Of a stretch of DNA of 64,000 nucleotides, positions 1-11,478 are shown one piece after another. Made by a program: the position numbers and the translations under genes. Within the stretch, counting starts at the first letter, position 1, and each line of letters opens with the position of its first letter. Under the pieces are notes generated by a model. The model ran no database searches. It was not told the DNA's origin and saw nothing but the letters and a program-made list of their open reading frames with translations. Origin of the DNA: Siphonodentalium dalli (Eukaryota; Mollusca; Scaphopoda; Gadilida; Siphonodentaliidae); assembly GCA_032622095.1 (NCBI GenBank), contig CP136062.1, positions 224,270,578 through 224,334,577 of the forward strand. Direction: 5' to 3'.

Positions 1-536
1 TGATACAAAAATCGGACCTGGCACTCAAAGGGTTAATGCAGGGGTGTTTAACCCCAGGTCTAGCCATCTTCAGAGTAGGCCCTCCTTCTGTGTTTTGATG
101 CCCTTTAAGGTGCAGGTCGTTCTGTCGCTGAGGCGGAGAGTGACTTGGTCTCCTTGCACTCCAGGGCATCTGAGACCTTAGAACGAAGAGAAGAAAGAAG
201 AGACGATCGAAGTATCTTCATCAGTTATATTTGCTCGGTTCGCTCGCAAATATGATTTGGATGGCACCACCTGGGAAGTTTCTTCCAAAACAAGGGGGAG
301 GTACACGTTTGAGCAATCTAGGACTCTGAATATATGAGTTATTGTCACGTAACAAATCATAGCAGATTCATTAAGAGTTCCCATTTATGTGCAATCTGTT
401 TAGAAGAGTACATTCCCCTCTAAATTTGGATATTATTTTATTGCTCATACCTCCTCCCGGGCTTGCATTCAAATCCATATAGTTCAGTGTGAAAAATCTT
501 TAGCAGAAAAATCTTATAAGTATAATACATTTTTCC
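1..536. other. Intronic or upstream sequence with repeat relics
   Basis: No convincing exon. Positions 1-36 are the inverted end of a short TTAA-type repeat (compare 4652-4690 and 63336-63370: CCCTTTCAGTGCCAAGTCC type). From about 473 starts a repeat (TATAGTTCAGTGT) that continues on the far side of the MITE at 541-892 and has an inverted paralogue at about 1135-1215. Confidence 0.5.
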
Positions 537-540
537 TTAA

Positions 541-892
541 CCCTTTACCCAACAAACCGGCCAAAACCGGCCAAATAAAGCTTCAACAGCCTAAAAAATA
601 TGGATATCATTGGAATCGGCTCCTTGACCACATTGTGATAGTTACAGTTATGCCCTGTGCCAATGCATTCTCTTATATATGCGAGTCGACCATAGGTCGC
701 CTCGCATATATAAGAGAATGCATTGGCCTAAAAAAAACTTTTTTTTTACCATTTTTTCTTACATTCTTTAACAATTTTATAATTTTTAATGTGTTAAGAC
801 AATGCATTCTCTTATATATGCGAGGCGACCTATGGTCGACTCGCATATATAAGAGAATGCATTGGCACAGGGCCGTTCTGTTGGGTAAAGGG
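541..892. mobile_element. TTAA-flanked double-palindrome MITE, copy 1
   Basis: Flanked by TTAA at 537-540 and 893-896. The terminal inverted repeats read CCCTTTACCCAACA and TGTTGGGTAAAGGG. Just inside each end is a palindrome of about 70 bp whose arms contain GCCAATGCATTCTCTTATAT and which turns at GTCGACCATAGGTCGCC; the two palindromes are inverted copies of each other. TTAA duplications and CCC termini are typical of the piggyBac superfamily (established). No transposase is encoded, so it is non-autonomous. An empty paralogous site lies at 1162-1165. Confidence 0.88.
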
Positions 893-896
893 TTAA

Positions 897-1735
897 AGAA
901 AGCCTGAACACTGAACTATCATAGATCCCTCCCATGGCGACGCCATAATCCCAACCCTGCAAATCACCAATCTCCTTGTTGAGTCCGAAATAAAACTGAT
1001 TCAATTCTATCGAGTACATCCAGCTATAATTGGAGCGTTCATGCGTGACTAATCGAGATGCACATTAGACGTCGGAAGGCGACCAAAAAGTTAACCCCTT
1101 TCCTTCTGTGGTTTTACAAAGCAGGACATATATCCATATAGTTCAGTGTTCAGGCATTCTTTTAAGGAAAAATGTATTATACTTATAAAAATAAGATTTT
1201 CCTCTAAAGCAACACCAATTTAATAACCTACTTTACGAACCCCTCCTACAAGTTTTCCTCAATATTGTAAAATAATATAAACTTTTATGTTCCGCCTCCA
1301 GTAGAAAACTGCGTTGTTGATTGGTCAGAGAGCCACGCAACATATCCTATGTTTACGTCTCGAGCCGTCAACATAAGGGAAACCAAGACAACTGTTTTAT
1401 CTTCTCTTGCTGGCCTGATTTTTTCATGACGTCATTTACGTTAAAAACATTATGGCGAGTGCGATAGGAGATTTTGCTGATCATTCTTCGGAATAAATGT
1501 CAAATTTATAAGAGTGACCAGGACATTTTCGGCTGAACATTATTGTGATGGGTTGACATTGATGACTTGGAGCGTATGTTCAACCTCGTCGCTTCGCGTT
1601 GGGGGAAACGACATTCACATACTAGGGGGGTTTCGTCCATTAATTTTTACCAGAGTTACGGTGCTTGTTTGACTTGAAAACTTGTTAATTTTGTCCATCT
1701 GAACATATCACCTTATAACATGGGTGTTAATTATT
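897..1735. other. Non-coding stretch with an inverted repeat relic
   Basis: Contains the inverted paralogue (about 1135-1215) of the repeat that flanks the MITE at 541-892. From 1600 to 1735 there is a relic of the 'ACCAGAGTTACGG' type shared by other hairpin-headed elements. No exon seen. Confidence 0.4.
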
Positions 1736-3578
1736 AGCTCAACTTACTTTGTAAGTTTGAGCTATTGCCATGGTTTGGCGTCCGTCGTCCGTGTGTCCAT
1801 CAACAATTTCCTTTGGCGCGGGCTACAGGTTGTACCTTTAGTCTGATCTTTATGAAATTTGTCATGAATGTTGACATTGACATGTAGATGGGAACGAGTC
1901 ATTTTGGGGTCATTCGGCCAAAAAACATGGCCGCTGGTGGCCATCTTGGATTTCAAAATTTAATCCATTGGCGCGGGCTACAGGTCGTACTGTTCGTCTG
2001 ATCATCATGAAATTTGTCATGGATGTTAATATTGACATGTAGATGGGAACGAGTTATTTTGGGGTCGTTCGGCCAAAAAACATGGCCGTCAGCAGCCATC
2101 TTGGATTTTACTCTTTGCATGACTAAATCCTTTGGCGCGGGCTACAGGTCGTAGTTTTGGTCGGATCTGCATGAAATTTGTCATGGATGTTAACAATGAC
2201 ATGGGAACGAGTGATTTTGGGGTCATTCGTCTAAAAAACATGGCCGCCAGCAGCCATCTTGGATTTTACTCTTTGCATGACTAAATCCTTTGGCGTGGGA
2301 TACAGGTCATACCTTTGATCTGATCTTTATGAAATTTGTCATGAATGTTGACATTGACATGTAGATGGGAACGAGTCATTTTGGGGTCATCTGGCCAAAA
2401 AACATGGCCGCTGGTGGCCATCTTGGATTTCAAAATTCAATCCATTGGCGCGGGCTACAGGTCGTGCTGTTTGTCTGATCATCATGAAATTTGTGATGGA
2501 TGTTAATATTGACATGTAGATGGGAACGAGTGATTTTTGGGTCGTTCAGCCAAAAAACATGGCCGCCAGCAGCCATCTTGGATTTTACTCTTTGCATGAC
2601 TAAATTCTTTGGCGCGGGCTACATGTTGTAGCTTTGGTCAGAACTTCATAAAATTTGTCATGGATGTTAACAATGACATGTAGATGGGAAAAAGTGATTT
2701 TGGGGTTGTTCGGCCAAAAAACATGGCCGCCAGCAGCCATCTTTGATTTTACTCTTTGCGTGACTAAATCCTTTGGCGCAGGCTACAGGTCGTACCTTTG
2801 GTCTGATCGTTATGAAATTTGTCATGAATGTTGATATTGACATGTAGATGGGAACGAGTCATTTTGGGGTCATCTGGCCAAAAAACATGGCCGCTGGTGG
2901 CCATCTTGGATTTCAAAATTCAATCCATTGGCACGGGCTACATGTCGTACTGTTCGTCTGTTCGTCTGATCATCATGATATTTATCATGGATGTTAATAT
3001 TAACATGTAGATGGGAACGAGTGATTTTGGGGTCGTTTGGCTAAAAAACATGTCCGCCAGCAGCCATATTGGATTTTACTCTTTGCATGACTAAATCCTT
3101 TGGTGCAGGCTACAGGTCGTAGCTTTGGTCGGAACTTCATGAAATTTGTCATGGATGTTAACAATGACATATAGATGGGAAACGAGTCAATTTGGGGTCG
3201 TTCAGCCGAAAAACATGGCCACCAGCAGCCATCTTGGATTTTACTCTTTGCATGACTAAATCCATTGGCACAGATCATTATGAGATTTGTAAAGGCTGTA
3301 GATGGGAACAGGTCATTTTGGGGTAATTCGGAATAAAACATGGGTGCCGGTGGCCATTTTAGAATTTACTCTTTGCATCAATAAATCCTTTGGCACACCA
3401 TAATCACCACATCCCTGATCTGATCATTATGAAACCTGTCATGAATGTTGATATTGACATGTACATCTAGTCTTACTTAGACATTTCAATTAGCACCTTT
3501 CCTATTCCTCCATTTACTGTCAACCATTAAATTATTCCCCTACCTAAGTTGAGCTACAGTGTCATTGACACTTTCATT
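1736..3578 (+). mobile_element. Hairpin-headed element, family A, with trimeric core array
   Basis: The head at 1736-1763 folds as AGCTCAACTTAC / GTAAGTTTGAGCT. A GTCCGTCGTCC tract follows, then about nine core monomers of 155-165 bp, and the end at 3545-3578 has AAGTTGAGCTA, a 13-nt mini-hairpin GTGTCATTGACAC and TTTCATT. The monomers are three types in a fixed order (A, B, C) repeated three times from about 1815 with a period near 480 bp. The layout resembles DINE-1/HINE and bivalve pearl elements, which are thought to be mobilised by Helentron-type rolling-circle transposons. No coding capacity. Confidence 0.75.
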
Positions 3579-3911
3579 GCATTTTGTTTTCCTTTGGCAT
3601 GGTGATAGCACAGCTCAGGGAAAGGATACCAACTTACTATTCTTAATTTTGTATCCGTACAATCATTTCAGCTTGTAACATGAGCATGGATCATTGGATT
3701 TGGTTGTGCTTTGGTATATTGATAGCCCAGTTTGAGGGGAAAGGATACCAACTTCTTGGGTTTAGAAAATAAAAAAATGATCCATCCATACAAATATTTA
3801 GTATTGCCCAATCTCTAAACTGAGCATCAGCGGCATATACCACGCTTGGCATTGCTCTTGTTTTTTAACATTATGTATATGTAATAAGAATGTTTTTTAA
3901 TGTAATTTCAG
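3579..3911. other. Intron sequence before the CTLD-A exon
   Basis: AT-rich sequence with two similar segments (about 3594-3665 and 3714-3800) sharing GGTGATAGC/TTGATAGC and GGAAAGGATACCAACTT, so an old local duplication. The last 40 bases are a pyrimidine-rich acceptor region ending TTTCAG. Confidence 0.45.
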
Positions 3912-4150
3912 ATTGCATCAGAGACTAGTGCTGTTCATAACAACGGGCATCAACGATTTTGCTGTTAGAGATTACATGATGTCAGCAGATGGCCAGCATA
4001 TTAACCAGTCAGAATTCCACTCATTTATTGATACGTTAACTCTCCCATCACATGTTCCTTTCATGTCATTCAACCATACTAATGGAAGTTTTGTGATCGC
4101 TTCTAATGTGGAACAAAAATATGACAAGCCAAGTTTGTGTGCAGCTAAAG
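3912..4150 (+). CDS. CTLD gene exon: C-terminal half of a C-type lectin-like domain (CTLD-A)
   Basis: Internal exon of a multi-CTLD gene. It starts after a TTTCAG acceptor (AG at 3910-3911) and ends at a GTATGC donor at 4151. It is open for 79 full codons in frame 3913. The translation has a degenerate second half of a CTLD: a GIND stretch where WIGL.D is usual, a SADGQ segment matching the SDG turn, and a terminal LCAAK matching the ICEK end of the fold. The canonical tryptophans and the middle cysteine are missing, so the domain is divergent. Entry phase is 2 and exit phase is 1, the same as the second-half exons at 20289 and 50001. The first half of this domain must lie upstream of the window. 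Known of the family: CTLDs bind sugars, proteins or lipids on secreted or membrane receptors. No ligand can be inferred here. Confidence 0.72.
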
Positions 4151-4168
4151 GTATGCTATACTTAATTA

Positions 4169-4400
4169 TACCCCCACTTTCGAAGAAAATGGGGGGTATA
4201 CTGGATTGACTGCGTCTGTCACGATTTATCCCTCCGTTGTGCCGTCCATCCGTCCATCGTATGTACCGTCCGTCCGACATCATAACTCGAACAACTATAA
4301 ACCGATTTCAATAATTGTTTGTATGCAATCTCCTTAGGACTGCCTCTCCGCATAATGCTAATTGCGGTTCGGTCCGACTTTTTGTTTAAAGTTACACCTC
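4169..4400 (+). repeat. Hairpin-headed element fragment (ATACCCCC head)
   Basis: Head ATACCCCCACTTTCG with the complement GGGGGGTATACTGG at about 4171-4203, followed by a CCGTCCATCCGTCC tract and a single core with an ACCGATTTCAATAATTG segment. It begins 18 bp downstream of the CTLD-A donor. The 3' end was not identified. Confidence 0.5.
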
Positions 4401-4651
4401 ATTTTCGACTTATTTTGAATATTTAATAATCAAATTCTTTTATATTGATCACTTTCTATACTAAATGGATTCTCCCACTCGGTTATAAAAGTATACATTG
4501 GAATAGTCTATTGTTCATCTGGAGGGATGTTAAAAGCAGACAGATAATAAAATTGCATTCATATGGGAACTACTCGTCAATGATGCTTTAGTATGGAAAG
4601 GGTTAATGACTTCCATGGGATAACTCAATGTTCGGTGAGTATGTCCTTTAA

Positions 4652-4762
4652 CCCTTTCAGTGCCAAGTCCGCTTTTTGTATCAACCCATATTTCCTTGAT
4701 CATTTTTTTAATTTTTGATTATAATAATGTGATACATGGATGGAAAGAGCTCTAAGAAAGGG
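4652..4762. mobile_element. Short TTAA-flanked MITE (111 bp)
   Basis: TTAA at 4648-4651 and 4763-4766. The ends read CCCTTTC and GAAAGGG. The left end (CAGTGCCAAGTCC...TTTTTGTATCAACCC) recurs inverted at 1-36 and at 63336-63370. Non-coding. Confidence 0.6.
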
Positions 4763-5934
4763 TTAAAAATACACACCATCGACCACTTTAGCTGCTTAAT
4801 AAGAGAAATTTAAGGTTCTTCTGAAGACAAAATATTAATTTATTGTTCTTTATCACCATTGTTGTTGCTACAGAAAGCCCATTTTCGGACCATAATATGT
4901 CAAGGTAATATCTATAAATGCTGCTTCATCTTTCTTTTAAGTTGAGAGGTGTATGCAAAAAATTTCCGAACACAATATGTGCCTTTAACTATTTTATAAT
5001 TACGTGTCACAAGTAAGAAAGTAGACCAGGGCATGGAAGAGTTATACTCTCCCATGTCCTGGATTGAGAGAATAATTGCGTGTCTCTTCTTCTTATGTAT
5101 GTCGTCGTGTCAGGGCTGAACTGTTCTATATCAATTTTGGCGAGTAAAAAGAGAAATTGGTATATTTTGTTTCGGTGCGGGATTTCCTGTCCAAAAATCA
5201 CCAGATATCATGTCCAACATATACCAAATTTGAATGAGAGTCTATGTAAATCTATTCCATCTCAAAAACTCAATTTTTTGACAGTGCTATATTGTTCTAT
5301 CTCCACTGTGGACCAATGAATCTATTTATTTTGTACCGTTGATTAAATATATTTCAGTGCTAAAATGTTATATCTCTGACCTTCAATAGAAAGCATTGGA
5401 ATCCGAACTTGGCAGAGTGCCAGCGAAGTAATTAGTTGGAAATAATGCTTTCTCACTCCTAGGTGTGAACATCTTATTCTAGGAGAATTATTCGGTTAAA
5501 ATAACACAGAAAATGGCGAGATTTGGGATTTTTGCACGTTTATATGATTGAAAAACACGAAAACCACTATAGCCTGGAATAAAAACAGAAATTTTACCCA
5601 AATTGCTCTATCTCCAACAGGGGGGAGGGGGTAATAACAAATTTGCAGGAAGGTATTCCGGGGTTGGTGGGTGACCCGAAGGGCAAAAAACTCATTTTTT
5701 ATCACCTCATGCAAATTATTTACTAAAGACCAATGCCCTTATTTGACATTTGTAACAGTTGAAAACATATTAGAAGTATTTATAAGAGCAAAAACACCAT
5801 ATTTATATTACTGGGACCTCATATGGGCCTTAGTGGAGATGACATTAAGCTATGGCATGTTGCATATGGGACGGTGGGATTAAAAACTTCCTTCCCGACA
5901 CCCTTAGGAAAGAAGCTTCGAGAAATGTAAAACT

Positions 5935-6910
5935 GAAATAAATAAACTTGTCTTGATGTAACTTAAGCCTAGATCATTGTGTGCATGGAAAGAAGAGCGA
6001 GCAACTGTCTCAAACATTAACCCTTTACCCAACAGAACGGCCCTGTGCCAATGCATTCTCTTATATATGCGAGTCGACCATAGGTCGCCTCGCATATATA
6101 AGAGAATGCATTGGCTTAACACATTAAAAATTATAAAATTGTTAAAGAATGTAAAAAAAAATGGTAAAAAGTGTTAAAAAAAGAATTTGTTTAGGCCAAT
6201 GCATTCTCTTATATATGCGAGGCGACCTATGGTCGACTCGCATATATAAGAGAATGCATTGGCACAGGGCTAACTGTAACTATCACAATGTGGTCAAGGA
6301 GCCGGTTCCAATGATATCCATATGTGTATGGTTCTATTGAGACAGACCGAAGATATTTTAGGCTGTTGAAGCTTTATTTGGCCGGTTCTGGCCGGTTTGT
6401 TGGGTAAAGGGTTAATGTGACTAGAATATAACTGTCACCACACTGTTCATCGGTTCATTGAGCCAATCAGTTAATTATTTGCATGTCTATATCAACTCAT
6501 ATGATCTGTTACTCTAACAACACATAATATATCCAAGTCTGGCATAGTGACTGTTTGTCATTTATTATAACAGACATTGCTCTAGTAGACTAACGAAAGT
6601 TATAAGGCATAATGCTAGATAATGGGCTGGTTGACAGACTAATTGGGAAATGGTTAGAAATTATGGAATTATATGTATCTAAACTTGTCCTAATGTAACT
6701 AATGCCTAGATCATTGTGTGCATGGAAAAAAGAGCGAGCAACTGTCTCAAACATTAATGTGACTATCAATGGGTAGAAAATATCTGTCATCAGCGCTTCA
6801 AGCCAATCAGTGAATTATTTATATGTCTATCAACTCGGATGATCTCTCACAAGACCTAAAGTATCCAAGTCTGGTAGAGTGCTGTGACTGCTTGTCATCT
6901 ATATAAATAA
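5935..6910. repeat. Direct duplication of about 250 bp, one copy split by a MITE
   Basis: About 5935-6590 (without the MITE at 6021-6411) and about 6665-6910 are direct, diverged copies: both contain CTTGTC..ATGTAACT, GAGCGAGCAACTGTCTCAAA, a GAGCCAATCAGT or AAGCCAATCAGT segment and ATCCAAGTCTGG. No exon. Confidence 0.65.
6021..6411. mobile_element. TTAA-flanked double-palindrome MITE, copy 2
   Basis: TTAA at 6017-6020 and 6412-6415, with CCCTTTACCCAACA and TGTTGGGTAAAGGG ends. Both ~70-bp palindromes are kept. The right part has the GACAGACCGAAGATATTTTA segment that other long copies share. The unoccupied target is preserved in the neighbouring duplicate at 6754-6757. Confidence 0.9.
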
Positions 6911-7529
6911 ACGAGTAAGATCTGTCCGGATTTTTCTCTCAGACCCTGTCAGACCCCTGGACCGAGTTCAACCGAGCAAGGAATCAAATTAAAAAAAAAA
7001 AATTAAAACAATATATATAAATCAAAATGTTTCAATGATCAAAATGTGATTGAAGTGCACAAAATAAAGGCACTGTTTAAGATCAAAATGTGTGCGAAGT
7101 CCCACAAAGGGGGCCACAGGTCAAAATGAAAATATGAATATAGAACACTTAATCAATATAATTCATGAGAAAGTAATTACAATATAACAAACTGATATGA
7201 TATGGAGTGGATTTGACAGGTAAAAAAAGAAGAAGCTATTTTCACCCCGGTTTGCATACCTTCGATCTCAATAGCACAAGGGGGGGGGGGGACTCTATCT
7301 TGCAGGGTTACTTACTTACTGTGCAAAGGTCAGGTTTGCAGACTACTCATTCAATATCTGACTTCCTGCTTTTATCAAAATATTTCAACACATTTTACCA
7401 ATAAACTTGGGGGTTTGGATAGCCTGTGGTGACAATATATCTTATAGTTTTATCATTACCTATGGTCTTTTGTTGAATACCCACACAAACACCATTGTAT
7501 TTAGCTCCTATTCGATATTTGAAAAATTT
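6911..7529. other. Intron sequence, no gene recognised
   Basis: AT-rich, with a purine run at 6988-7020, a G10 run at 7279-7290 and no exon-like sequence. Short open frames here look random. Confidence 0.4.
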
Positions 7530-8254
7530 CCTATATCTCCATCAAATATATCTTGGACACTGAATGAACTAATGGTTATATATTTCTTGCTTGCAAGATT
7601 CTAGAAGAAGTTTTTAAAAATCGGTACAAAGTACCTACAGTACGCGCACGGTCAAACCCAATCGTGTTCAACTTTCGACCAATCATGTAACAGTCCTTTC
7701 GCTATACAAGCGATGACAATTAAGTAAGATTACGGTCCTTCTATTTCTTTTATAGTTCGCAAGATAAGTCGCATATTTCATCTGTTCATTTTTAATGAAC
7801 GTTCTCTTTATGATATTGCGTATGACACCGCGCCGTTTCCTAATTTTCACAATTGTTCAACAATCATTTATTCTACAATACTGTCTTATCAATGACAGTG
7901 GTCCGTGGATGGATAATTTCAATAACATAAAAAAACGATGCAAGCTTCTCTTTTTGGAGCTTCATGCTCATTCGAGTCATTCGGGTTCTCGTCGGGATTT
8001 TTTAACCCTGCACCGGGTGCAATATGGTGTTGGCGTCTATACTAAGCTCCATGCAGTTTGGAGTTTGATCACTGAAAATTCCTATCAAAACGAATTGGAA
8101 TCAATATTTACATTATTTTACATTACAAAATTTTACAATATTTTTACTCCCGGTGCCAGATAAAATAGCCACACTTGCCTCTTCTCTCTACATTGAACAT
8201 AAGTCTCAATGCTTTTACGATGAAAACTTGGAATGTTTTTTTCCCTCTGACGGG

Positions 8255-8614
8255 TAGGGGTGCCACGATTACTCGTATAATCGATGAACCGTTGATACAG
8301 CCGATATTCGATTACCATTTTCGGTGGAGATTAATTTGAGTTCTTTCGTTTGGATGTCGGAAAGTGCCGGGTATAATTGGACACCCTGTTTGTTTTACAG
8401 TTTAATCTCCAACGGACAGGTTAACGACCTTTGATCGTGCAAAGATATTTGTAAAACATTGTGCTCATTAGTCATTACCGGTGGTTTCTGATACACATTA
8501 TTCACATAAAAATATTATGGAATACTTCCACTGTTCTTACTATTAAGTACAATTCATCGATTCTAATCTCTTATTGACGATCGATTATCAAGATCAATAA
8601 TCGTGGCACCTCTA
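8255..8614. mobile_element. hAT-type MITE (360 bp)
   Basis: Ends TAGGGGTGCCACGATTA and AATCGTGGCACCTCTA. Flanking 8-mers CTGACGGG (8247-8254) and CTGACGTG (8615-8622) agree at 7 of 8 positions. Eight-base target duplications with a YAGRG-type terminus are the hAT signature. Subterminal ATCGAT motifs occur at both ends. No transposase. Confidence 0.82.
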
Positions 8615-8622
8615 CTGACGTG

Positions 8623-11261
8623 GCCCCTTCTCATGCTTCCTCCATCAACATGGAGTTAGAGTCGGTTACTGGGCATGCCTCCTCCCTTTGGGTCGCGGCC
8701 TCCTCAGCCTCCGCAGAGAAGGACAGCGATGGTCGTCCAAGCGTACTACCACTGGTCCTGCCTCCGGTGCGTCCGGGTTCCTTCCATCGCTGCACAAGCC
8801 GGCCTCTTGCCATAGCTACCACAACATCGGTGGTCCGTAAAAGCTCGCAAGCCCCGGTGCTATCGACACATTGCCTGCCTCGCAGTTCAATGTGTCACCT
8901 GCCACTGCTTCCATTCCAGGGGATTTTACCGCACGGGTTCTGACCTGTCCTCCATTCGTCAAGTCTTTTCCGGCATCCGTCCCTCCCAGTTTGGGGCGGG
9001 CATGAATCCCTATTATTCACCTGTGTTCTTTCATCCACCAGTGTGGCCTTGATTTGTATGGTTTCTGGTCTTTTTTCGGCTCCTAGGCCAGAAATTAGAC
9101 TTAGTTTCCTTTCCGAGGCTCCGGAATTTGTGCCTCGTCAAACCTGATGACCTGGTTGGGATACTTGCCCCTTTCCTCCATCTCCTGGACGGACGGTGCT
9201 GTACGGAGACGAGGACGTGCTGCCACTACATCCCCTGGATTCGGCAGCATTTGATGCGTGTCCGAGTTCGCCATGCCCATCCGAGAGTGCCTTCCAAGAG
9301 GGTTATTTCGGATGGGTCAGTCCTTCGATCGTAGGATAACAATTGCGCACCATTTTGCATGCATTACCAGCACAATACTAACAGCACAGAAAAAGGAGGA
9401 GTGGCACATTCTCCTGCTTCCTCCATCAACTTGGAGTTGAGTTGGTTAATGGACATGCCTCCTCCTTATTGGTCGTGGCCTCCTCAACCATCCGCAGAGA
9501 AGTACGCCTGTTCCACAATCGAAGGACTGTGGCGACTTTTTTCTGCCAACTCGGTACAGTCTGCGCTGCAGGCTCGGAATCTGTTAGTGGTCATGCCTCC
9601 TCTATTTGTAGTCTCGCCTTCCACAACCTTCGCAGAGACGAGCAGCAATGGATGTTATGCAGCAGCTACCTCTGGTCCTGCCTCAGTTCATCCAAGTTCA
9701 TTCTATCGCGGCACATACCGGTTTTTCAGAACCATTTCTTGCCATGGCTACCTCATTTTTCCTTGTCACAGACAAGTCGCAATCATTCGACTTTTTCCTC
9801 ATTCGAGGTTTCCTCTGTCAGTCTGATTGTCCGCCATATCCAATTGCTCTGGCCATGTGCCACAATCAGGAACTGCTCATGACTCAGATTTAATTTGCCT
9901 TCATTCTCACCTCCCTTCATATCCCGCCTGGGTATTCAAGGTGTTGTTGAGACCAGTCTTTAGAGTTTCGGGCCTTCAAATCTGTTCGATTTTGGGGTGA
10001 TTGCCATGGTGCCCTTGTTCAGCGATTAGGCCGCCTTTATGAGAATAACCTAGACATATTATGGACTTGATCGTGTACGTGAACCTGATAAGTTAGTATG
10101 CGGGTGCTATATTTCACAGGGGACTTTAGCATTCTACTCACATAGCTGAAAATATCATGCATATCGACCGTTCCGCTCCATAGAAAATATCGTCTGAACT
10201 ACGCTCATTTTCAATTTTTACTTCTCGATTTGGGACGCATCTCGCAGTGACCGACTAACAGAATAGAATTTCATCATTGAGAGTCTCTGCATTTAGTTGG
10301 TGTCTTCGAGTGCCTGGGTGTAGTAAATTTTGATATAGTATTTGTCACAGTACCTACTTTGAACAAGATTATTCTCCAATTCTATTTGATCACTCTGCCT
10401 GAGTGTTTCACATCACTTTACAAGCGTGATTCTACTTCTAATCAGATTTCGCGATCACTGATTCTCACCTTAATTTGCGACATTCAACAATTATTGCCAC
10501 ATGCCCATAGGTGCTTAATAATACCAGTTGTCGTGATTATCACAGTTTGTGTACCTTTTCTGCTAACCTACGGTATGGGTTACCTACGCACCCCCCAGAC
10601 GAACAATGAATAAGTTCCACATAATTTTGAAACCATGCAGGCCTGTTCATTCACAGATTGGCCGTATGTTCAGGCAGTTCCATTAGCTGTCTCAGTTACT
10701 CTCCTTAGTTGACCGTACGATTCAATTTCCAGTTACTTGGCTTTGTGTACCAGAGGCGGACTCTCTCTCTGTCTTGGTCACATCTCTATGTGTATGCTTT
10801 TTCTTTCCATGGACATTATTCCCAGTGCTCTGGCCATAATCAGCTCAACTCCCTGTAACGTGTTCTCCTGCTGTATCCCTGGTCCCCCCATTGGTCTGTG
10901 ACCAACAGGCTTCTCATATCTCCCCTGGGTCTCTCGGTCGGGCTCAAAATACCTTCAAGTTAGTCATAATGCACTGAAAATTGAATCATTTTGCGAGAGC
11001 CATTACGAGAATTGATTCCGCGTTTCTGGGGGGGAAGAGTCATAACCGTGTTTTCTCATCGGTTTGCTATGGTCCCCTCTTTCGTGTTTTGCGGGCCAGT
11101 CAACATCTTCTGGATGTCGTGCTAGTGCTGCTTCATCCTCTGAAGGGCGGGGGGGGGCTTCTTTATCCTATTGGGAACATGAATGAATGAGTTATCTCCC
11201 CTGCCTATGACCAATGTTTGTCCTGGACACCTTCACTCTGTGATCATTAGGGCACATGAGG
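8623..11261. other. Degenerate GC-richer core of the long-TIR element
   Basis: Three related segments near 8630, 9411 and 9590 share CATGCCTCCTCC, GGCCTCCTCA and CCGCAGAGAAG, so this is an old, decayed internal duplication. Open frames of 107-155 codons on the + strand (8620-8943, 9359-9826) have no recognisable domain and low-complexity S/P/H composition. They may be relics of transposon coding sequence, but I cannot name it. Confidence 0.4.
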
Positions 11262-11478
11262 TACAGTAATGCTCTAAATAATCGACTCCTTAACCACAGC
11301 ATAATTATGGGTCACTTTTCAGGATTTAGTCGGAAATATGGCTTGTTGCCATTCATCGGAAAGCTCTCGGGGAGAGCTTTCCGATGAATGGCAACAAGCC
11401 ATATTTCCGACTAAATCCTGAAAAGTTACCCATAATTCTGCTGTGGTTAAGGGGTCGATTAATTAGGGCATTACTGTA
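11262..11478. mobile_element. Fold-back mariner-type MITE, copy 1
   Basis: The whole element is a near-perfect palindrome: TACAGTAATGC...GCATTACTGTA with arms over 100 bp meeting at about 11370 (GAAAGCTCTC/GGGGAGAGCTTTC). TA at both borders and CAGT ends fit Tc1/mariner (pogo-like) targets. Confidence 0.8.

Noticed and set aside
6401-6415. Telomere-like GGGTAAAGGGTTAA motif
   Set aside because: It is the TIR of the TTAA MITE and occurs once per end, not as an array.
8620-9882. Overlapping + strand frames as a host gene
   Set aside because: Several frames are open at once because of GC-richer, duplicated sequence; no domain, and it is inside the long-TIR element.
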